Origin: JANJUB01 sp031386985
Lineage (GTDB): Bacteria; Armatimonadota; Fimbriimonadia; Fimbriimonadales; Fimbriimonadaceae
Assembly: GCA_031386985.1 (NCBI GenBank)
Contig: JANNCV010000016.1
Coordinates: 1-64,000, forward strand
DNA: 64,000 nucleotides
Direction: 5' to 3'
Positions 40,448-49,069 of this stretch are shown here, in pieces. Position 1 is the stretch's first letter; each line of letters begins with the position of its first letter. The position numbers and the translations under genes are program-made. The notes under the pieces are model-generated. The model saw only the letters and a list, made by a program, of their open reading frames with translations, did no database searches and had not been told where the DNA came from.

Positions 40448-42517
40448 TTAGTGATCTTCTTGGGCGGCCCTCATCTTCGCGTATTCGGCGATGAGTTTTT
40501 GTTGCTCTAGGGCGGGTAGGTCTTCGTAATGGGAGATCGCTTGCGAGAAGCGTCCTCTGCCCTTGGTGATTGACCGCAAGTCGAGCGCGTACCGCATCAT
40601 GGTGGCCATCGGAACTTGAGCCCGGATTCTGGTTTTCCCAGGGGAGAGGGGCTCCAGTCCTTGCATGTGGCCACGGCGGCCATTGAGGTCACCAACAACA
40701 TCACCCACACACTCGTCGGGGACATCAACGTTGAGCTCCATTATCGGCTCCAAGATCGTGGGCGTGGCCTTTTCTGCCGCGGCCTTAAAGGCGATTGAGC
40801 CCGCAATCTTGAATGCCATTTCACTGGAGTCAACGTCGTGATAGCTGCCATCGTAAACGGATGCCTTTACATCAACAACAGGGAATCCCGCCACAAATCC
40901 ATGATCCATAGATTCGCGGATGCCCTTCTCGATCGCGGGGATGAAGTTCTTCGGGATAGAACCGCCGACCACCTTGTTTTCAAACGTAAAACCCTCGCCA
41001 CGAGCTTGGGCGGAGAGTTCAAGCCAGCAATCGCCGAATTGGCCCTTTCCACCCGTCTGGCGTTTGTGTCGGCCCTGGGCCTTGGCTGAGCCGCGAACCG
41101 TCTCTTGGTAAGGCACTTTGGCCTCTTCCGTGGATACCGTGACACCGAAACGAGTCTTAAGCTTTTCAATCGTAACGTCAAGGTGGATATCGCCCATTCC
41201 CTCCAAGACCTCCTGGTGAAGGGCTGCGCTTCGGGAATACCTTAGAGTCGGATCTTCTTCCAAAAGTTTCATGAGAGCCGGGCCCAGTTTGTCCTCATCG
41301 GCCTTAGTCACCGGCTTAATCGCAACGCGATAAATCGGTTCCGGGAACTCAACGGGCGGCAGTTTGCATTTGTCTTTCGTGGTTGTCAGCGTATCGCCAG
41401 TGTGGGTGTCCGCAAGCTTTGCAATAGCGCAGATATCTCCCGGAGTAACAAGATTGGCGGCCTCTTGCCCCTTTCCGTGGGGGTAGTACAGATTGTGTAG
41501 CCGCTCCTCTTTGTCACGATTGATGTTTAGTACGATCTGATCGTGCTTAAAACTGCCGGAGAAGACGCGGACGTAGTTGATTTTTCCAACATAAGGGTCG
41601 GCGGTTGACTTGAAGCAAAACGCGGCAAGCGGGCCATCAGATTCTGGCTTATATTCGACCCCATCAATAATTTTGGGCTTGTCCTTGGGCGAGGGCAACT
41701 CGCCGATGATACGGTCAAGCAACGTTGCAACCCCGATGCCGCTGAAGGCTGATCCCAGAAGAACCGGGACAACGCGCCCGTTTTCGGTTCCAACTAAAAG
41801 CCCATGCTCTATTTCAAGCGGATTGAGTTCCTCGCCTTCCAGATACTTCATAGCGAGTTCGTCGTCGCCCTCGGCGGCCGCATCCATCATTTTTTCACGT
41901 CGTTCGGCCGCTTCTTCAGCGTAGCCAGTAGGCATATCTTCAATGTCTTCGCCTCGATCCTTTCCTTTGTAAACTTTCATATTAAGGAGATCAAGAACCC
42001 CAGCGAAGGCGGCTTGGTGACCAATCGGAATCTGCACAAGCACGACTTTACGGCCATAGCGGTTGTGGAGGGTGTTTATGAGGCCTTCAAAGTCGGCGTT
42101 ATCGCGCTCTAGTTTGTTCACAAAAATGCAAGTGGCAAGCCCGTGTTGCTCGGCGACTTCCCAGGCAAGTTCAAATCCAACATCAAGGTCAGCTTTTGCT
42201 TCGGTAACAATGATCATGGATTCAACAACCCGGGCGACACCGTGCAAGTCACCAATAAAATCTGGGTAGCCGGGAACGTCAAGCAAATTAATTTTGTGGT
42301 CGTGCCACTCGAGGGGCAAAACCGAGGCGCTTACGCTTATTTTGCGGCGAATTTCGAGCGCATCATGGTCGCTTTGAGTGTTTCCAGCGTCCACCGATCC
42401 CACTCGATCGCTTGCTCCGGCGGTAAAGAGCATATGCTCGACGAGCATCGTTTTTCCCGAGCCGCCATGGCCGACAATTGCAACGTTACGTATCTTATCT
42501 GGTGTGTATTGCTTCAC
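40448..42517 (-). CDS. Elongation factor G-like translational GTPase (EF-G2 type)
   Basis: A 689-residue five-domain EF-G paralogue. The P-loop is GHGGSGKTMLVEHML instead of the GHxDxGKT of canonical EF-G. The other G motifs are LLDVPGYPDF and FVNKLER. Domain IV appears as GKGQFGDCWLELSAQARGEGF and the C-terminal domain as DLNGRRGHMQGLEPL. This is the EF-G-like class found beside canonical FusA in many bacteria, with reduced or specialised roles; the true fusA is not in the window. The start is the GTG at 42517 behind GGGAGTTTCT; the frame stays open further upstream. Confidence 0.9.
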   Translation of the reverse strand: MKQYTPDKIRNVAIVGHGGSGKTMLVEHMLFTAGASDRVGSVDAGNTQSDHDALEIRRKISVSASVLPLEWHDHKINLLDVPGYPDFIGDLHGVARVVESMIIVTEAKADLDVGFELAWEVAEQHGLATCIFVNKLERDNADFEGLINTLHNRYGRKVVLVQIPIGHQAAFAGVLDLLNMKVYKGKDRGEDIEDMPTGYAEEAAERREKMMDAAAEGDDELAMKYLEGEELNPLEIEHGLLVGTENGRVVPVLLGSAFSGIGVATLLDRIIGELPSPKDKPKIIDGVEYKPESDGPLAAFCFKSTADPYVGKINYVRVFSGSFKHDQIVLNINRDKEERLHNLYYPHGKGQEAANLVTPGDICAIAKLADTHTGDTLTTTKDKCKLPPVEFPEPIYRVAIKPVTKADEDKLGPALMKLLEEDPTLRYSRSAALHQEVLEGMGDIHLDVTIEKLKTRFGVTVSTEEAKVPYQETVRGSAKAQGRHKRQTGGKGQFGDCWLELSAQARGEGFTFENKVVGGSIPKNFIPAIEKGIRESMDHGFVAGFPVVDVKASVYDGSYHDVDSSEMAFKIAGSIAFKAAAEKATPTILEPIMELNVDVPDECVGDVVGDLNGRRGHMQGLEPLSPGKTRIRAQVPMATMMRYALDLRSITKGRGRFSQAISHYEDLPALEQQKLIAEYAKMRAAQEDH

Positions 42518-42634
42518 AGAAACTCCCGGAAGTGTGAGAACTCCCTTACCTGGTGTGCTTACCCGGTTATCGCACATTCCCGCAAGGCCCCCTGCACGAA
42601 TTGAGCTCTTTTACCGATAATTCCCGACAGGGAG

Positions 42635-44137
42635 ATGGGAGGCATTCGAGTCGGTGGAATTATCAGGGAGCGAGTTGTCGCAATTCGAGCTGCACTGGCC
42701 GTACTAATAGTCGGCGCGCTCAGCACCGGTGCACTCTATCTCGGGGCAGGGAAACTCTTTGCAAGTTCAAGGGTGACCGAGCTAAATGCCATTGCGAGTT
42801 CGGCAGCGGCGGCCGTTAACGGAGACCTACACCGAAAGGTTCGCGAAAGCGGCTCTTGGGAAAACCTGGACTACAGAAAAGCTATCGAGCCTCTTTCCAA
42901 GATTAAGGCAGCGAATCCTCAAATCAAATACATATACACGATTTATGCGAAGGAGGGAAAGCCCTTCTTCATGTTGGACCCAACGGCTGGGGGTGATATT
43001 GATAAAGACGGCGTGGACGACAAATCCTATCCAAACGAGGAGTACGAGCACGCTACACCGGAGCTGCTCGAAGCGCTAGTCAAGCATATCGGATCAGTTG
43101 AGGCTGAGCCGACAACCGATAAGTGGGGAACGTTCATCAGTGCTTACGCACCATTTTTTGACTCAAAGGGCCGCTTTGAGGGTGTTGTTGGGGTTGACTT
43201 AGCGGAAGATACTAACATGAGCCGCCGTGCTCGATTTGATATGCAATTCAAGCTCGCAATGCTCTTGAGCATTGCCTTTGGATTGCTGACCTACTTCCTT
43301 GTTTTGAGAGGGGTTGCTCGGTTAAGCCAACGAGAGTGTGACCTGCTTGAGGCTCAAGCTGAGTTGGCCCAAATGAACGCGCTTTTGGAGCAACGTGTTT
43401 CTGAGCGAACGTTGGCGCTGCAAAACGCCATTCAAACTAAGGATACGTTTTTGGCGAATATGAGTCACGAAATGCGGACTCCGCTGAACGGAATTCTCGG
43501 GATGAGCCAGTTGCTCTTAGATACCTCTTTAACGCCGGACCAGATTGATTTTGCTCAAAGCGTGCACCACAGCGGTGAACATTTGCTTGAACTCGTCTCT
43601 AACATCCTGTGTGCTGCCCAAATCAAGCATTTCGGGATAACCCTTGACCCCAAACCAACGAACATCAATGAGGAAGTTGAGCGAGCTTGCGAACTGCTTA
43701 AGTTCGCGGCTCATAGAGAAGGTCAAGAAGTGTTGTTAGACCTGGACCCGAAGTTGAATGGAACGTTTTTGGCTGATGCGTTGAGGCTCCGTCAGGTCGT
43801 GACAAACTTGGTTGGAAATGCCGTCAAGTTTAACGCCAAAGGTGGAGTCACATACATTTCTACCTCCGTATTAGATAGCGGGTGTTGGGTTCTCCAAGTT
43901 GTGGATACCGGCGTCGGAATTCCGGAAAAACTTCTGGGCACGATCTTTGATGAGTTCACCCAAGTTGACTCTTCCTCAACCCGAAGGCACGGCGGAACTG
44001 GATTGGGACTAACCATCACAAAAGGTCTGATCGAGTTGATGGGTGGTCAGATTGACGTTGAGAGTGAGGTAGGCAACGGAACGACGTTCGTCGTGACTCT
44101 CCCCCTCTTAAAGTGCGCGAGCGAAGAAGCGGCGTAG
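42635..44137 (+). CDS. Membrane sensor histidine kinase (orphan)
   Basis: A 500-residue kinase. Helix 1 lies at about 13-33 (VVAIRAALAVLIVGALSTGA). An extracytoplasmic Cache-like sensor domain follows to about 200, containing DIDKDGVDDKS (calcium-loop-like) and FISAYAPFFDSKGRFEGVVG. Helix 2 lies at about 208-228, then a coiled coil. HisKA has NMSHEMRTPLNGILGMSQLL with the phosphorylated His at about 277. HATPase_c follows with NLVGNAVKFN, VVDTGVGIPE and GGTGLGLTITKGL. No response regulator gene adjoins it, so its partner is elsewhere. GGGAG lies directly before the ATG. Confidence 0.93.
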   Translation: MGGIRVGGIIRERVVAIRAALAVLIVGALSTGALYLGAGKLFASSRVTELNAIASSAAAAVNGDLHRKVRESGSWENLDYRKAIEPLSKIKAANPQIKYIYTIYAKEGKPFFMLDPTAGGDIDKDGVDDKSYPNEEYEHATPELLEALVKHIGSVEAEPTTDKWGTFISAYAPFFDSKGRFEGVVGVDLAEDTNMSRRARFDMQFKLAMLLSIAFGLLTYFLVLRGVARLSQRECDLLEAQAELAQMNALLEQRVSERTLALQNAIQTKDTFLANMSHEMRTPLNGILGMSQLLLDTSLTPDQIDFAQSVHHSGEHLLELVSNILCAAQIKHFGITLDPKPTNINEEVERACELLKFAAHREGQEVLLDLDPKLNGTFLADALRLRQVVTNLVGNAVKFNAKGGVTYISTSVLDSGCWVLQVVDTGVGIPEKLLGTIFDEFTQVDSSSTRRHGGTGLGLTITKGLIELMGGQIDVESEVGNGTTFVVTLPLLKCASEEAA

Positions 44138-44179
44138 CTCCTAACGATCCGGGTCTTAGAACCCGATAATTACACTGTT

Positions 44180-44782
44180 ATGTCAGAGACTCCAGCAGTT
44201 GAAGCAACGGAACCCAATGGGCCCAAAAAAAAGGGGAAACTCCCCGTTATTATCGCTATCGTCGTCATTCTGTTTGGCGGCGGATTCTTCGGAATGAAGA
44301 TGAAGGGGGGCGGAAAGAAAATTAAGCCTGAAATCAAGCTCGCTGGCGGCGAGAAGGCCGTTGTTGAGATTGAGGAAAAACTCTATAACTTGGCAGATCG
44401 CGAGACGTTCCTTAGAGTTACCATGGCCCTTCATCCTAAAGATGGGTATGTGGTGACTAAGATCGCCGAACAGCTTCCAGCCATCGAGGATACGATTTTG
44501 CGCGTTGTCAGCGACAAAATGCCCGATGACGTTGTGGGCTCGCAAAATCTCAAGACCCTTAAAGTTGAGATTGTGGAGGCCGTAAACAAGCTTCTCCAAG
44601 CGGCAGATGCGGAGCACGAAAAGGAACCCGCCAAGGATCACAAGGCAGAAGATCCAGAAAAAGATGCGCACCCTAAGGCACCAGTGAAGCCAGCCAAACC
44701 CGAAAAACCTAAGCATCCCGATTGGGATTCTCAAGATGGTCCGATTCTCAAACTCTACTTCCGGGCCTTTGCTATTCAATAA
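44180..44782 (+). CDS. fliL: Flagellar FliL-like protein
   Basis: A 200-residue single-pass membrane protein. The cytoplasmic tail is Lys-rich (PNGPKKKGK), the helix lies at about 22-42 (LPVIIAIVVILFGGGFFGM) and a periplasmic domain follows. KLYNLADRETFLRVTMALHP, DTILRVVSDKMPDDV and the closing LKLYFRAFAIQ are typical of FliL, which binds the flagellar stator and motor. A disordered Lys/Pro/Glu-rich insertion (about 150-185) precedes the last strand, which is unusual. No other flagellar gene is in the window, so motility is not proven. Confidence 0.78.
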   Translation: MSETPAVEATEPNGPKKKGKLPVIIAIVVILFGGGFFGMKMKGGGKKIKPEIKLAGGEKAVVEIEEKLYNLADRETFLRVTMALHPKDGYVVTKIAEQLPAIEDTILRVVSDKMPDDVVGSQNLKTLKVEIVEAVNKLLQAADAEHEKEPAKDHKAEDPEKDAHPKAPVKPAKPEKPKHPDWDSQDGPILKLYFRAFAIQ

Positions 44783-44784
44783 GC

Positions 44785-44790
44785 TAAAAT
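44785..44790 (+). promoter_or_regulatory. Putative -10 element, leaderless start of trpA
   Basis: TAAAAT ends 6 bases before the TTG at 44797. Confidence 0.5.
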
Positions 44791-44796
44791 CTAATC

Positions 44797-45576
44797 TTGA
44801 TTTCTGCGACTTTCGAGCTGTTTCGCCAATCCAACCAAAAAGCCTTGGTGGCATTCGTCACTGCCGGTGATCCTTCACTAGAAGAGCTACCCGTGATTTT
44901 GGGAGCTTTGGTTGCGGGCGGGGCCGACCTAATCGAAGTCGGATTGCCATTCAGCGATCCAATCGCGGACGGCCCGGTTATTCAAGCCGCAAGCCAACGT
45001 GCGTTGGACCGAGGCGTCACTCCCCGCGCCGTTTTGGCCGCGCTCGCTAGTTGCAAGGAACTGCTCCGCGGCGTTCCTGTCATCTTGATGGGATACTACA
45101 ATCCCATTTTGCGGTGGGGGCCAGATCAGTTCGCCAAGGACGCCAAGGCGGCCGGGGTTTCGGGCGTTATTGTTTGTGATCTGATTCCCGAGGAGGCCGA
45201 TGCATGGACAGAGGCCTGCTGCACTCATGGGTTGAGTTCTATTTTCTTGGCGGCACCAACGAGCACGGACGCGCGCCTTGATGCGGTTTGCGCAGCCTCA
45301 ACCGGATTTGTCTATGCTGTTTCTCGCACTGGAGTAACGGGGGCAGGATCAGAGCTGCCGATGGACATTGCCGACTTGGTGCAGCGGATCAAACTCCGCA
45401 CCACCACGCCGGTGTGTGTTGGGTTTGGCATCAGCCTTCCTGCCCACGTTGCTAGAGTTTGCGCCGTAGCTGATGGCGCGGTCGTCGGTTCGTATTTAGT
45501 TCAATTGATCGGTTCCGGAGACTACACATCTTTGGAAAGCGAAGTTCGAAGTCTTAAAAGCGCGACACTAGCCTAA
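44797..45576 (+). CDS. trpA: Tryptophan synthase alpha chain
   Basis: A 259-residue TIM-barrel enzyme that splits indole-3-glycerol phosphate and channels indole to the beta chain. The catalytic Glu is in LIEVGLPFSDPIADGPVIQ and the catalytic Asp in GVIVCDLIPEEAD. LAAPTST, FVYAVSRTGVTG and VCVGFGISLPAHV form the phosphate end of the barrel. The start is TTG (first codons ISATFELFRQ), 6 bases after TAAAAT. No other trp gene is adjacent, so the pathway is split in this genome. Confidence 0.95.
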   Translation: MISATFELFRQSNQKALVAFVTAGDPSLEELPVILGALVAGGADLIEVGLPFSDPIADGPVIQAASQRALDRGVTPRAVLAALASCKELLRGVPVILMGYYNPILRWGPDQFAKDAKAAGVSGVIVCDLIPEEADAWTEACCTHGLSSIFLAAPTSTDARLDAVCAASTGFVYAVSRTGVTGAGSELPMDIADLVQRIKLRTTTPVCVGFGISLPAHVARVCAVADGAVVGSYLVQLIGSGDYTSLESEVRSLKSATLA

Positions 45577-45615
45577 CGCGTGACGAACGGATTGCCAATA
45601 ATAGGGATAAGAACC

Positions 45616-46071
45616 ATGATTCCCGCACTATTTTACGGCGCTGGTTGCTTCGCGGTTGCGGCGATTCTCACAATTATCGTCGCGATGTTTAAGCCTATTC
45701 AATCGCGCGATGATTGGAAATCTTGGCGCACCTTCGTCTTCATGTACCTGATTGCGCTTGCCGCGCCGTACATATGGTCAGAGGGGCTAACCTTGCGATA
45801 TGGCAGCACCATGGCCAAGAGCATTGAGGGCGTTCTCTATGACGCTTCGATTGATGGCAAGCTGGAATATTACAAAGTGATTTGGTTTAGAGATGGCAAA
45901 GCGCGAGTTATGGCGGTTGCGACTGAACAAGCGAGTTGGGGTGGCACAGATCGCCCGCTCGTAGGCATGACTCTCATTAAGAACGGGGATAAGTGGGCGC
46001 TTGATTCTTACCGCGTGATTCGCTCGGATGAGCGCAATGAAGACGGCTTTTCGTTCCCACCCTTTTTCTAA
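45616..46071 (+). CDS. Hypothetical membrane protein
   Basis: A 151-residue protein with two N-terminal membrane helices (ALFYGAGCFAVAAILTIIVAM, about 4-24, and TFVFMYLIALAAPYIWSEGL, about 42-60). A soluble domain of about 90 residues follows (VLYDASIDGKLEYYKVIWF, DKWALDSYRVIRSDERNEDG) and looks beta-rich. The ATG at 45616 has AGGGATAAGAACC upstream; the GTG at 45580, 3 bases after trpA, is the alternative start. It is probably cotranscribed with trpA. Family and function are not recognised. Confidence 0.7.
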   Translation: MIPALFYGAGCFAVAAILTIIVAMFKPIQSRDDWKSWRTFVFMYLIALAAPYIWSEGLTLRYGSTMAKSIEGVLYDASIDGKLEYYKVIWFRDGKARVMAVATEQASWGGTDRPLVGMTLIKNGDKWALDSYRVIRSDERNEDGFSFPPFF

Positions 46072-46073
46072 GC

Positions 46074-46079
46074 TACAAT
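46074..46079 (+). promoter_or_regulatory. Putative -10 element of the yceI-like gene
   Basis: TACAAT ends 7 bases before the ATG at 46087, which begins the signal peptide of the YceI-like protein. Confidence 0.5.
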
Positions 46080-46086
46080 TGCTTGG

Positions 46087-46672
46087 ATGCACATTCTAGT
46101 ACGACTCGCGGTTCCGATCGCGTTTGTTTCTGCCGTACCTTCGCCCACGCCTCTCGTAATTGATTCTCCACACTCCAACATAGGCCTTCGCCGTCTCGAT
46201 CATGGGCGGATTATCCTCGGTGAATGGGAAATTTGGGAATTTTGCGATTGACTTCAGCCTCGATGAAAACAACGTCGAAAAATCCTCGATTAATGCCGTT
46301 ATCGAAGCTAACAGCATCAACACGGGAATTGCGGGCCGAGATAATCATTTGAGAAATGCAGATTTCCTGGAAGTTGAAAAATATCCTGAGATCACGTTCA
46401 AGAGCAGCAATATCACAAAAAAAGGTAAGTCTTACATTGTGACGGGTGCATTTACGATGCACGGCGTAACCAAGGAAATCTCATTCCCTTTTTCGATCTC
46501 GGGCAAGCGCGTGAATTCCACTAACCAGACCGTGATTTACGGGTTTACCGGGAAAACTTCGATAAAGCGCGGTGATTACGGCGTGAGTTACCAGCGCAAA
46601 GATGTTCCCGATTACATCAGCAACGAAATTACGGTCGAGATGCGATTGCTTTCAAAGCCAGTGAAACTCTAA
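46087..46672 (+). pseudogene. YceI-family secreted protein with a single-base frameshift
   Basis: The ATG at 46087 starts a signal peptide (MHILVRLAVPIAFVSA) and the beginning of YceI (LVIDSPHSNIG). The frame then turns to nonsense and stops after about 50 codons. Dropping one C of the pair at 46185-46186 joins it to the frame that opens at 46202 and gives HSNIGFAVSIMGGLSSVNGKF, the canonical YceI start. The rest follows: NSINTGIAGRDNHLRNADFLEVEK, YPEITFKSS and TGAFTMHGVTKEISFPF. The repaired protein has 194 residues. YceI proteins are periplasmic lipocalin-like carriers of polyprenoids. This is either a true mutation or a sequence error. Confidence 0.8.
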
Positions 46673-47916
46673 CCGCGACCTTTCTTTGCCTTCGGTTGGC
46701 CCAGGAAGCTCCACATGGTTTTAATGCGGTCTCGCCAAGAGTCTTCGTCGGTCCCTGATGAAAACTCATCATCGCCGCGATCTAAAGCGAATTTTGCAAG
46801 TCCAACCACAGTCGCCATTTCGGGTCGCGCCATCGCTCCCTTGATCTGGCCATCCACCTTTGGAATCCCAAATCGAACTCGGAGATGCTGCAAAACTTCG
46901 CCAAACAGTTCGTCGGTCCCCGGGAGTTGCGAGCCGCCGCCGGTCAGAACGACGCCACCAGGAAGCACGGCATACTGCCCGCTCTTTTCGATATGTTGAC
47001 GAACCATGACGGCAAGCTCGCGCATTCGGCTCTCCACAATTTCCGCAAAAACCTTCTTTTGCATCGGGCGAGTTTCGGTTCCGCCTAACTGAAAAACTTC
47101 AATCGTATCGCCTTCGGGAATTTTTGCACTTGTGGCGGCTCCGTATTTGATTTTCAGCCGCTCGGCTTCTTCCGGTGATGTCTTGAGCAGTTTCGATACA
47201 TCCGAGGTTACTTGCTTGCTGCCAATGGGCAAGCTCGCGTGGTAAGCAATCGTGCCCCCGCAAAAAACGGCAATGTCGGTTGAATCTCCGCCGATATCCA
47301 CCACGGCCGCACCAAGTTCTAAGTCTTGCGCAGTCAAAACTCCCAATCCCGATGCGAGCGGTGAAAGAACCATGCTTTCCACCTTCCTGCCCGCCGAATT
47401 TACGGCGCGTTCGAGATTTTGAATATGCGGTGTGTGGCCGGTAACTACGTAGGTAACAACCTCAAGCTTGCTTCCCGACATTCCGACGGGTCGCGTAATC
47501 CCACGCTGGCCGTTGACCTTGAATTCCCGAGGGAGCGCCTGAATTTGCTCGCGGTCTGGGGTCATCATGAGTTGACGGGAATGGTTAACGACTTGCAGAA
47601 CATCGTCGCGAGTGATTGTTCGAGATTGGGGGACGATGGGAACAAATCCCTGGGCATTCATCCCTTCAAGATGGTTTCCGCCGGCGGCAACAACAACGGG
47701 CTCCATGTCCAGGCCGACCGCCATCTGAACTTTACGAATCACCTCGGCGGCCGCTTGTGTGACTTCATCAATATCGGCCACTACCCCTCTCTTCACACCA
47801 TTGCATGGCACCGTGTGCATCGAAAGGACCCTCACCTGGTTATTCTCCGCCATTTCAGCGGCAATGCAAACTGCCTTGGTTGAACCAATATCGAGGACGG
47901 TTACGATGTCATTCAT
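46669..47916 (-). CDS. ftsA: Cell division protein FtsA
   Basis: A 415-residue actin-like protein that tethers FtsZ to the membrane and recruits the divisome. VTVLDIGSTKAVCIAA is phosphate-1, AAVVDIGGDSTDIAVF phosphate-2 and GVVLTGGGSQLPG the adenosine motif. Domain 1C is present in the first half (VAAGGNHLEGMNAQGFV). The C-terminus WRDRIKTMWSFLGQPKAKKGRG fits the membrane-targeting amphipathic helix. The start overlaps the sbp stop (ATGA). It is the last gene of the cluster; ftsZ does not follow and instead a convergent YceI-like gene does. Confidence 0.93.
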   Translation of the reverse strand: MNDIVTVLDIGSTKAVCIAAEMAENNQVRVLSMHTVPCNGVKRGVVADIDEVTQAAAEVIRKVQMAVGLDMEPVVVAAGGNHLEGMNAQGFVPIVPQSRTITRDDVLQVVNHSRQLMMTPDREQIQALPREFKVNGQRGITRPVGMSGSKLEVVTYVVTGHTPHIQNLERAVNSAGRKVESMVLSPLASGLGVLTAQDLELGAAVVDIGGDSTDIAVFCGGTIAYHASLPIGSKQVTSDVSKLLKTSPEEAERLKIKYGAATSAKIPEGDTIEVFQLGGTETRPMQKKVFAEIVESRMRELAVMVRQHIEKSGQYAVLPGGVVLTGGGSQLPGTDELFGEVLQHLRVRFGIPKVDGQIKGAMARPEMATVVGLAKFALDRGDDEFSSGTDEDSWRDRIKTMWSFLGQPKAKKGRG

Positions 47917-48320
47917 GGGTTAGCCTGCGGTTGTGTTTGCGTTTGCGCCTGCTGAATAGCGGCCTTACGTTCGCGGTCACTTCTCCATTTTGTCAGAAGT
48001 TGCCGCCGAATGATACTTAAATTGCTGAAGATTCGCTGGCCCAAGACCAGGGCGGCGATCAAAAACAGGTTAAGTCCGATGCGATCGCCAAACCAGGCGA
48101 GTCCAAATGCGATGCAAATGTTGAAAATAAATCCGGAATAAAAAACTGCTGAATTAAATTTGTCCTCGAGCCCAGTTCGGATCCCGCCACAAACCGTGTC
48201 CAATCCAGCCAGGCATGCAACCGCAAGGTATTGACCGGTTACGCCCTGGAGAGGGCCAATATGCAAGAAATAGGGAATGAGGATTCCTAAGATGAGGGCG
48301 ACGATTGGGACGAGAATCAT
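47913..48320 (-). CDS. sbp: Small basic protein Sbp (DUF1290)
   Basis: A 135-residue membrane protein of the Sbp/DUF1290 family, found between division genes in Firmicutes and related lineages. MILVPIVALILGILIPYFL is helix 1. QYLAVACLAGLDTVCGGIRTGLEDKFN is the diagnostic loop, followed by FYSGFIFNICIAFGLAWFGDRIG and LFLIAALVLGQRIFSNLSIIRR. The tail beyond about 115 is Gln/Thr-rich (QQAQTQTQPQ). Function is unknown. It overlaps DUF881 upstream and ftsA downstream by 4 bases each. Confidence 0.92.
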   Translation of the reverse strand: MILVPIVALILGILIPYFLHIGPLQGVTGQYLAVACLAGLDTVCGGIRTGLEDKFNSAVFYSGFIFNICIAFGLAWFGDRIGLNLFLIAALVLGQRIFSNLSIIRRQLLTKWRSDRERKAAIQQAQTQTQPQANP

Positions 48321-49069
48321 GGAGTCTTCTTTGGCTCCGCTGGAAGCTTGGCCGTTCTCAAGTCAGTTGAACCAGCGAACGCCTTGAAATGGTGCAACTT
48401 CACCTGATCCATCTTAAACATTGCCGCATCCAAACTTCGGAACTCTTCAGCAACTCCGCCCGGTAGATTTAGCGAGTTGTAAAGGTCATCGGTGTTTCCG
48501 ATAGCTCGAATATGCACGGGCGTAGAAACGACTCTAGAATCAACCTGAATAACGGGCCCAACGCACCGGATCGTTGAGCGGGCGACAAGTCGGTGCCCAT
48601 TGATCTCAATTGCCTCAGCTCCTGCCGCCCAAAGCTCGTTTACGATTCGCATAAGGTCATTGTCGTGGATGATTCGGTCATTTTCTAGAAGATCAAGATT
48701 CTGAGAATCAGACATGGTCACGGTGATCCCCGGCCCTTCGATGGCCGTTAGACCGGCCCAGGTCTTAACCGATTGTAGTGCCTCATTCAGGACCTTGGCT
48801 TGTTGGCTATTTCCGACGACGGCGTTTTGAAGCTTCGTGTTCTCGTCTCGCAGCTTAGCTACTTCGCTTGAAAGGCGTTTCAGCTCGCGCTCGTCAATTT
48901 CGCCCCGGGTGATTCGGCCCGTCATATCGGCATCCAGCGTGCTGAATCGTGATTCACGGTTTGCTTTTCCGATCCAAGCAAGGGAAACCATCACCCCTAG
49001 AACGAGACAAAGCGAAGCAACGGGCCATTCCCAACTGTTGCTGCCTTTTAAGTGAAATGGGTTTGTCAT
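48317..49069 (-). CDS. DUF881-family division-cluster protein
   Basis: A 250-residue single-pass protein. Helix at about 14-34 (WPVASLCLVLGVMVSLAWIG), coiled coil at about 55-100 (LKRLSSEVAKLRDENTKLQN), then the DUF881 domain with GPGITVTMSDSQ, IIHDNDLMRIVNELWAAGAEAIEINGHRL and STIRCVGPVIQVDSRVVSTPVHIRAIG. This family (YlxW/YlxX of Bacillus) is characteristically coded beside sbp and the division genes; its mechanism is unknown. Start overlaps the ftsQ stop by 4 bases. Confidence 0.9.
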   Translation of the reverse strand: MTNPFHLKGSNSWEWPVASLCLVLGVMVSLAWIGKANRESRFSTLDADMTGRITRGEIDERELKRLSSEVAKLRDENTKLQNAVVGNSQQAKVLNEALQSVKTWAGLTAIEGPGITVTMSDSQNLDLLENDRIIHDNDLMRIVNELWAAGAEAIEINGHRLVARSTIRCVGPVIQVDSRVVSTPVHIRAIGNTDDLYNSLNLPGGVAEEFRSLDAAMFKMDQVKLHHFKAFAGSTDLRTAKLPAEPKKTP

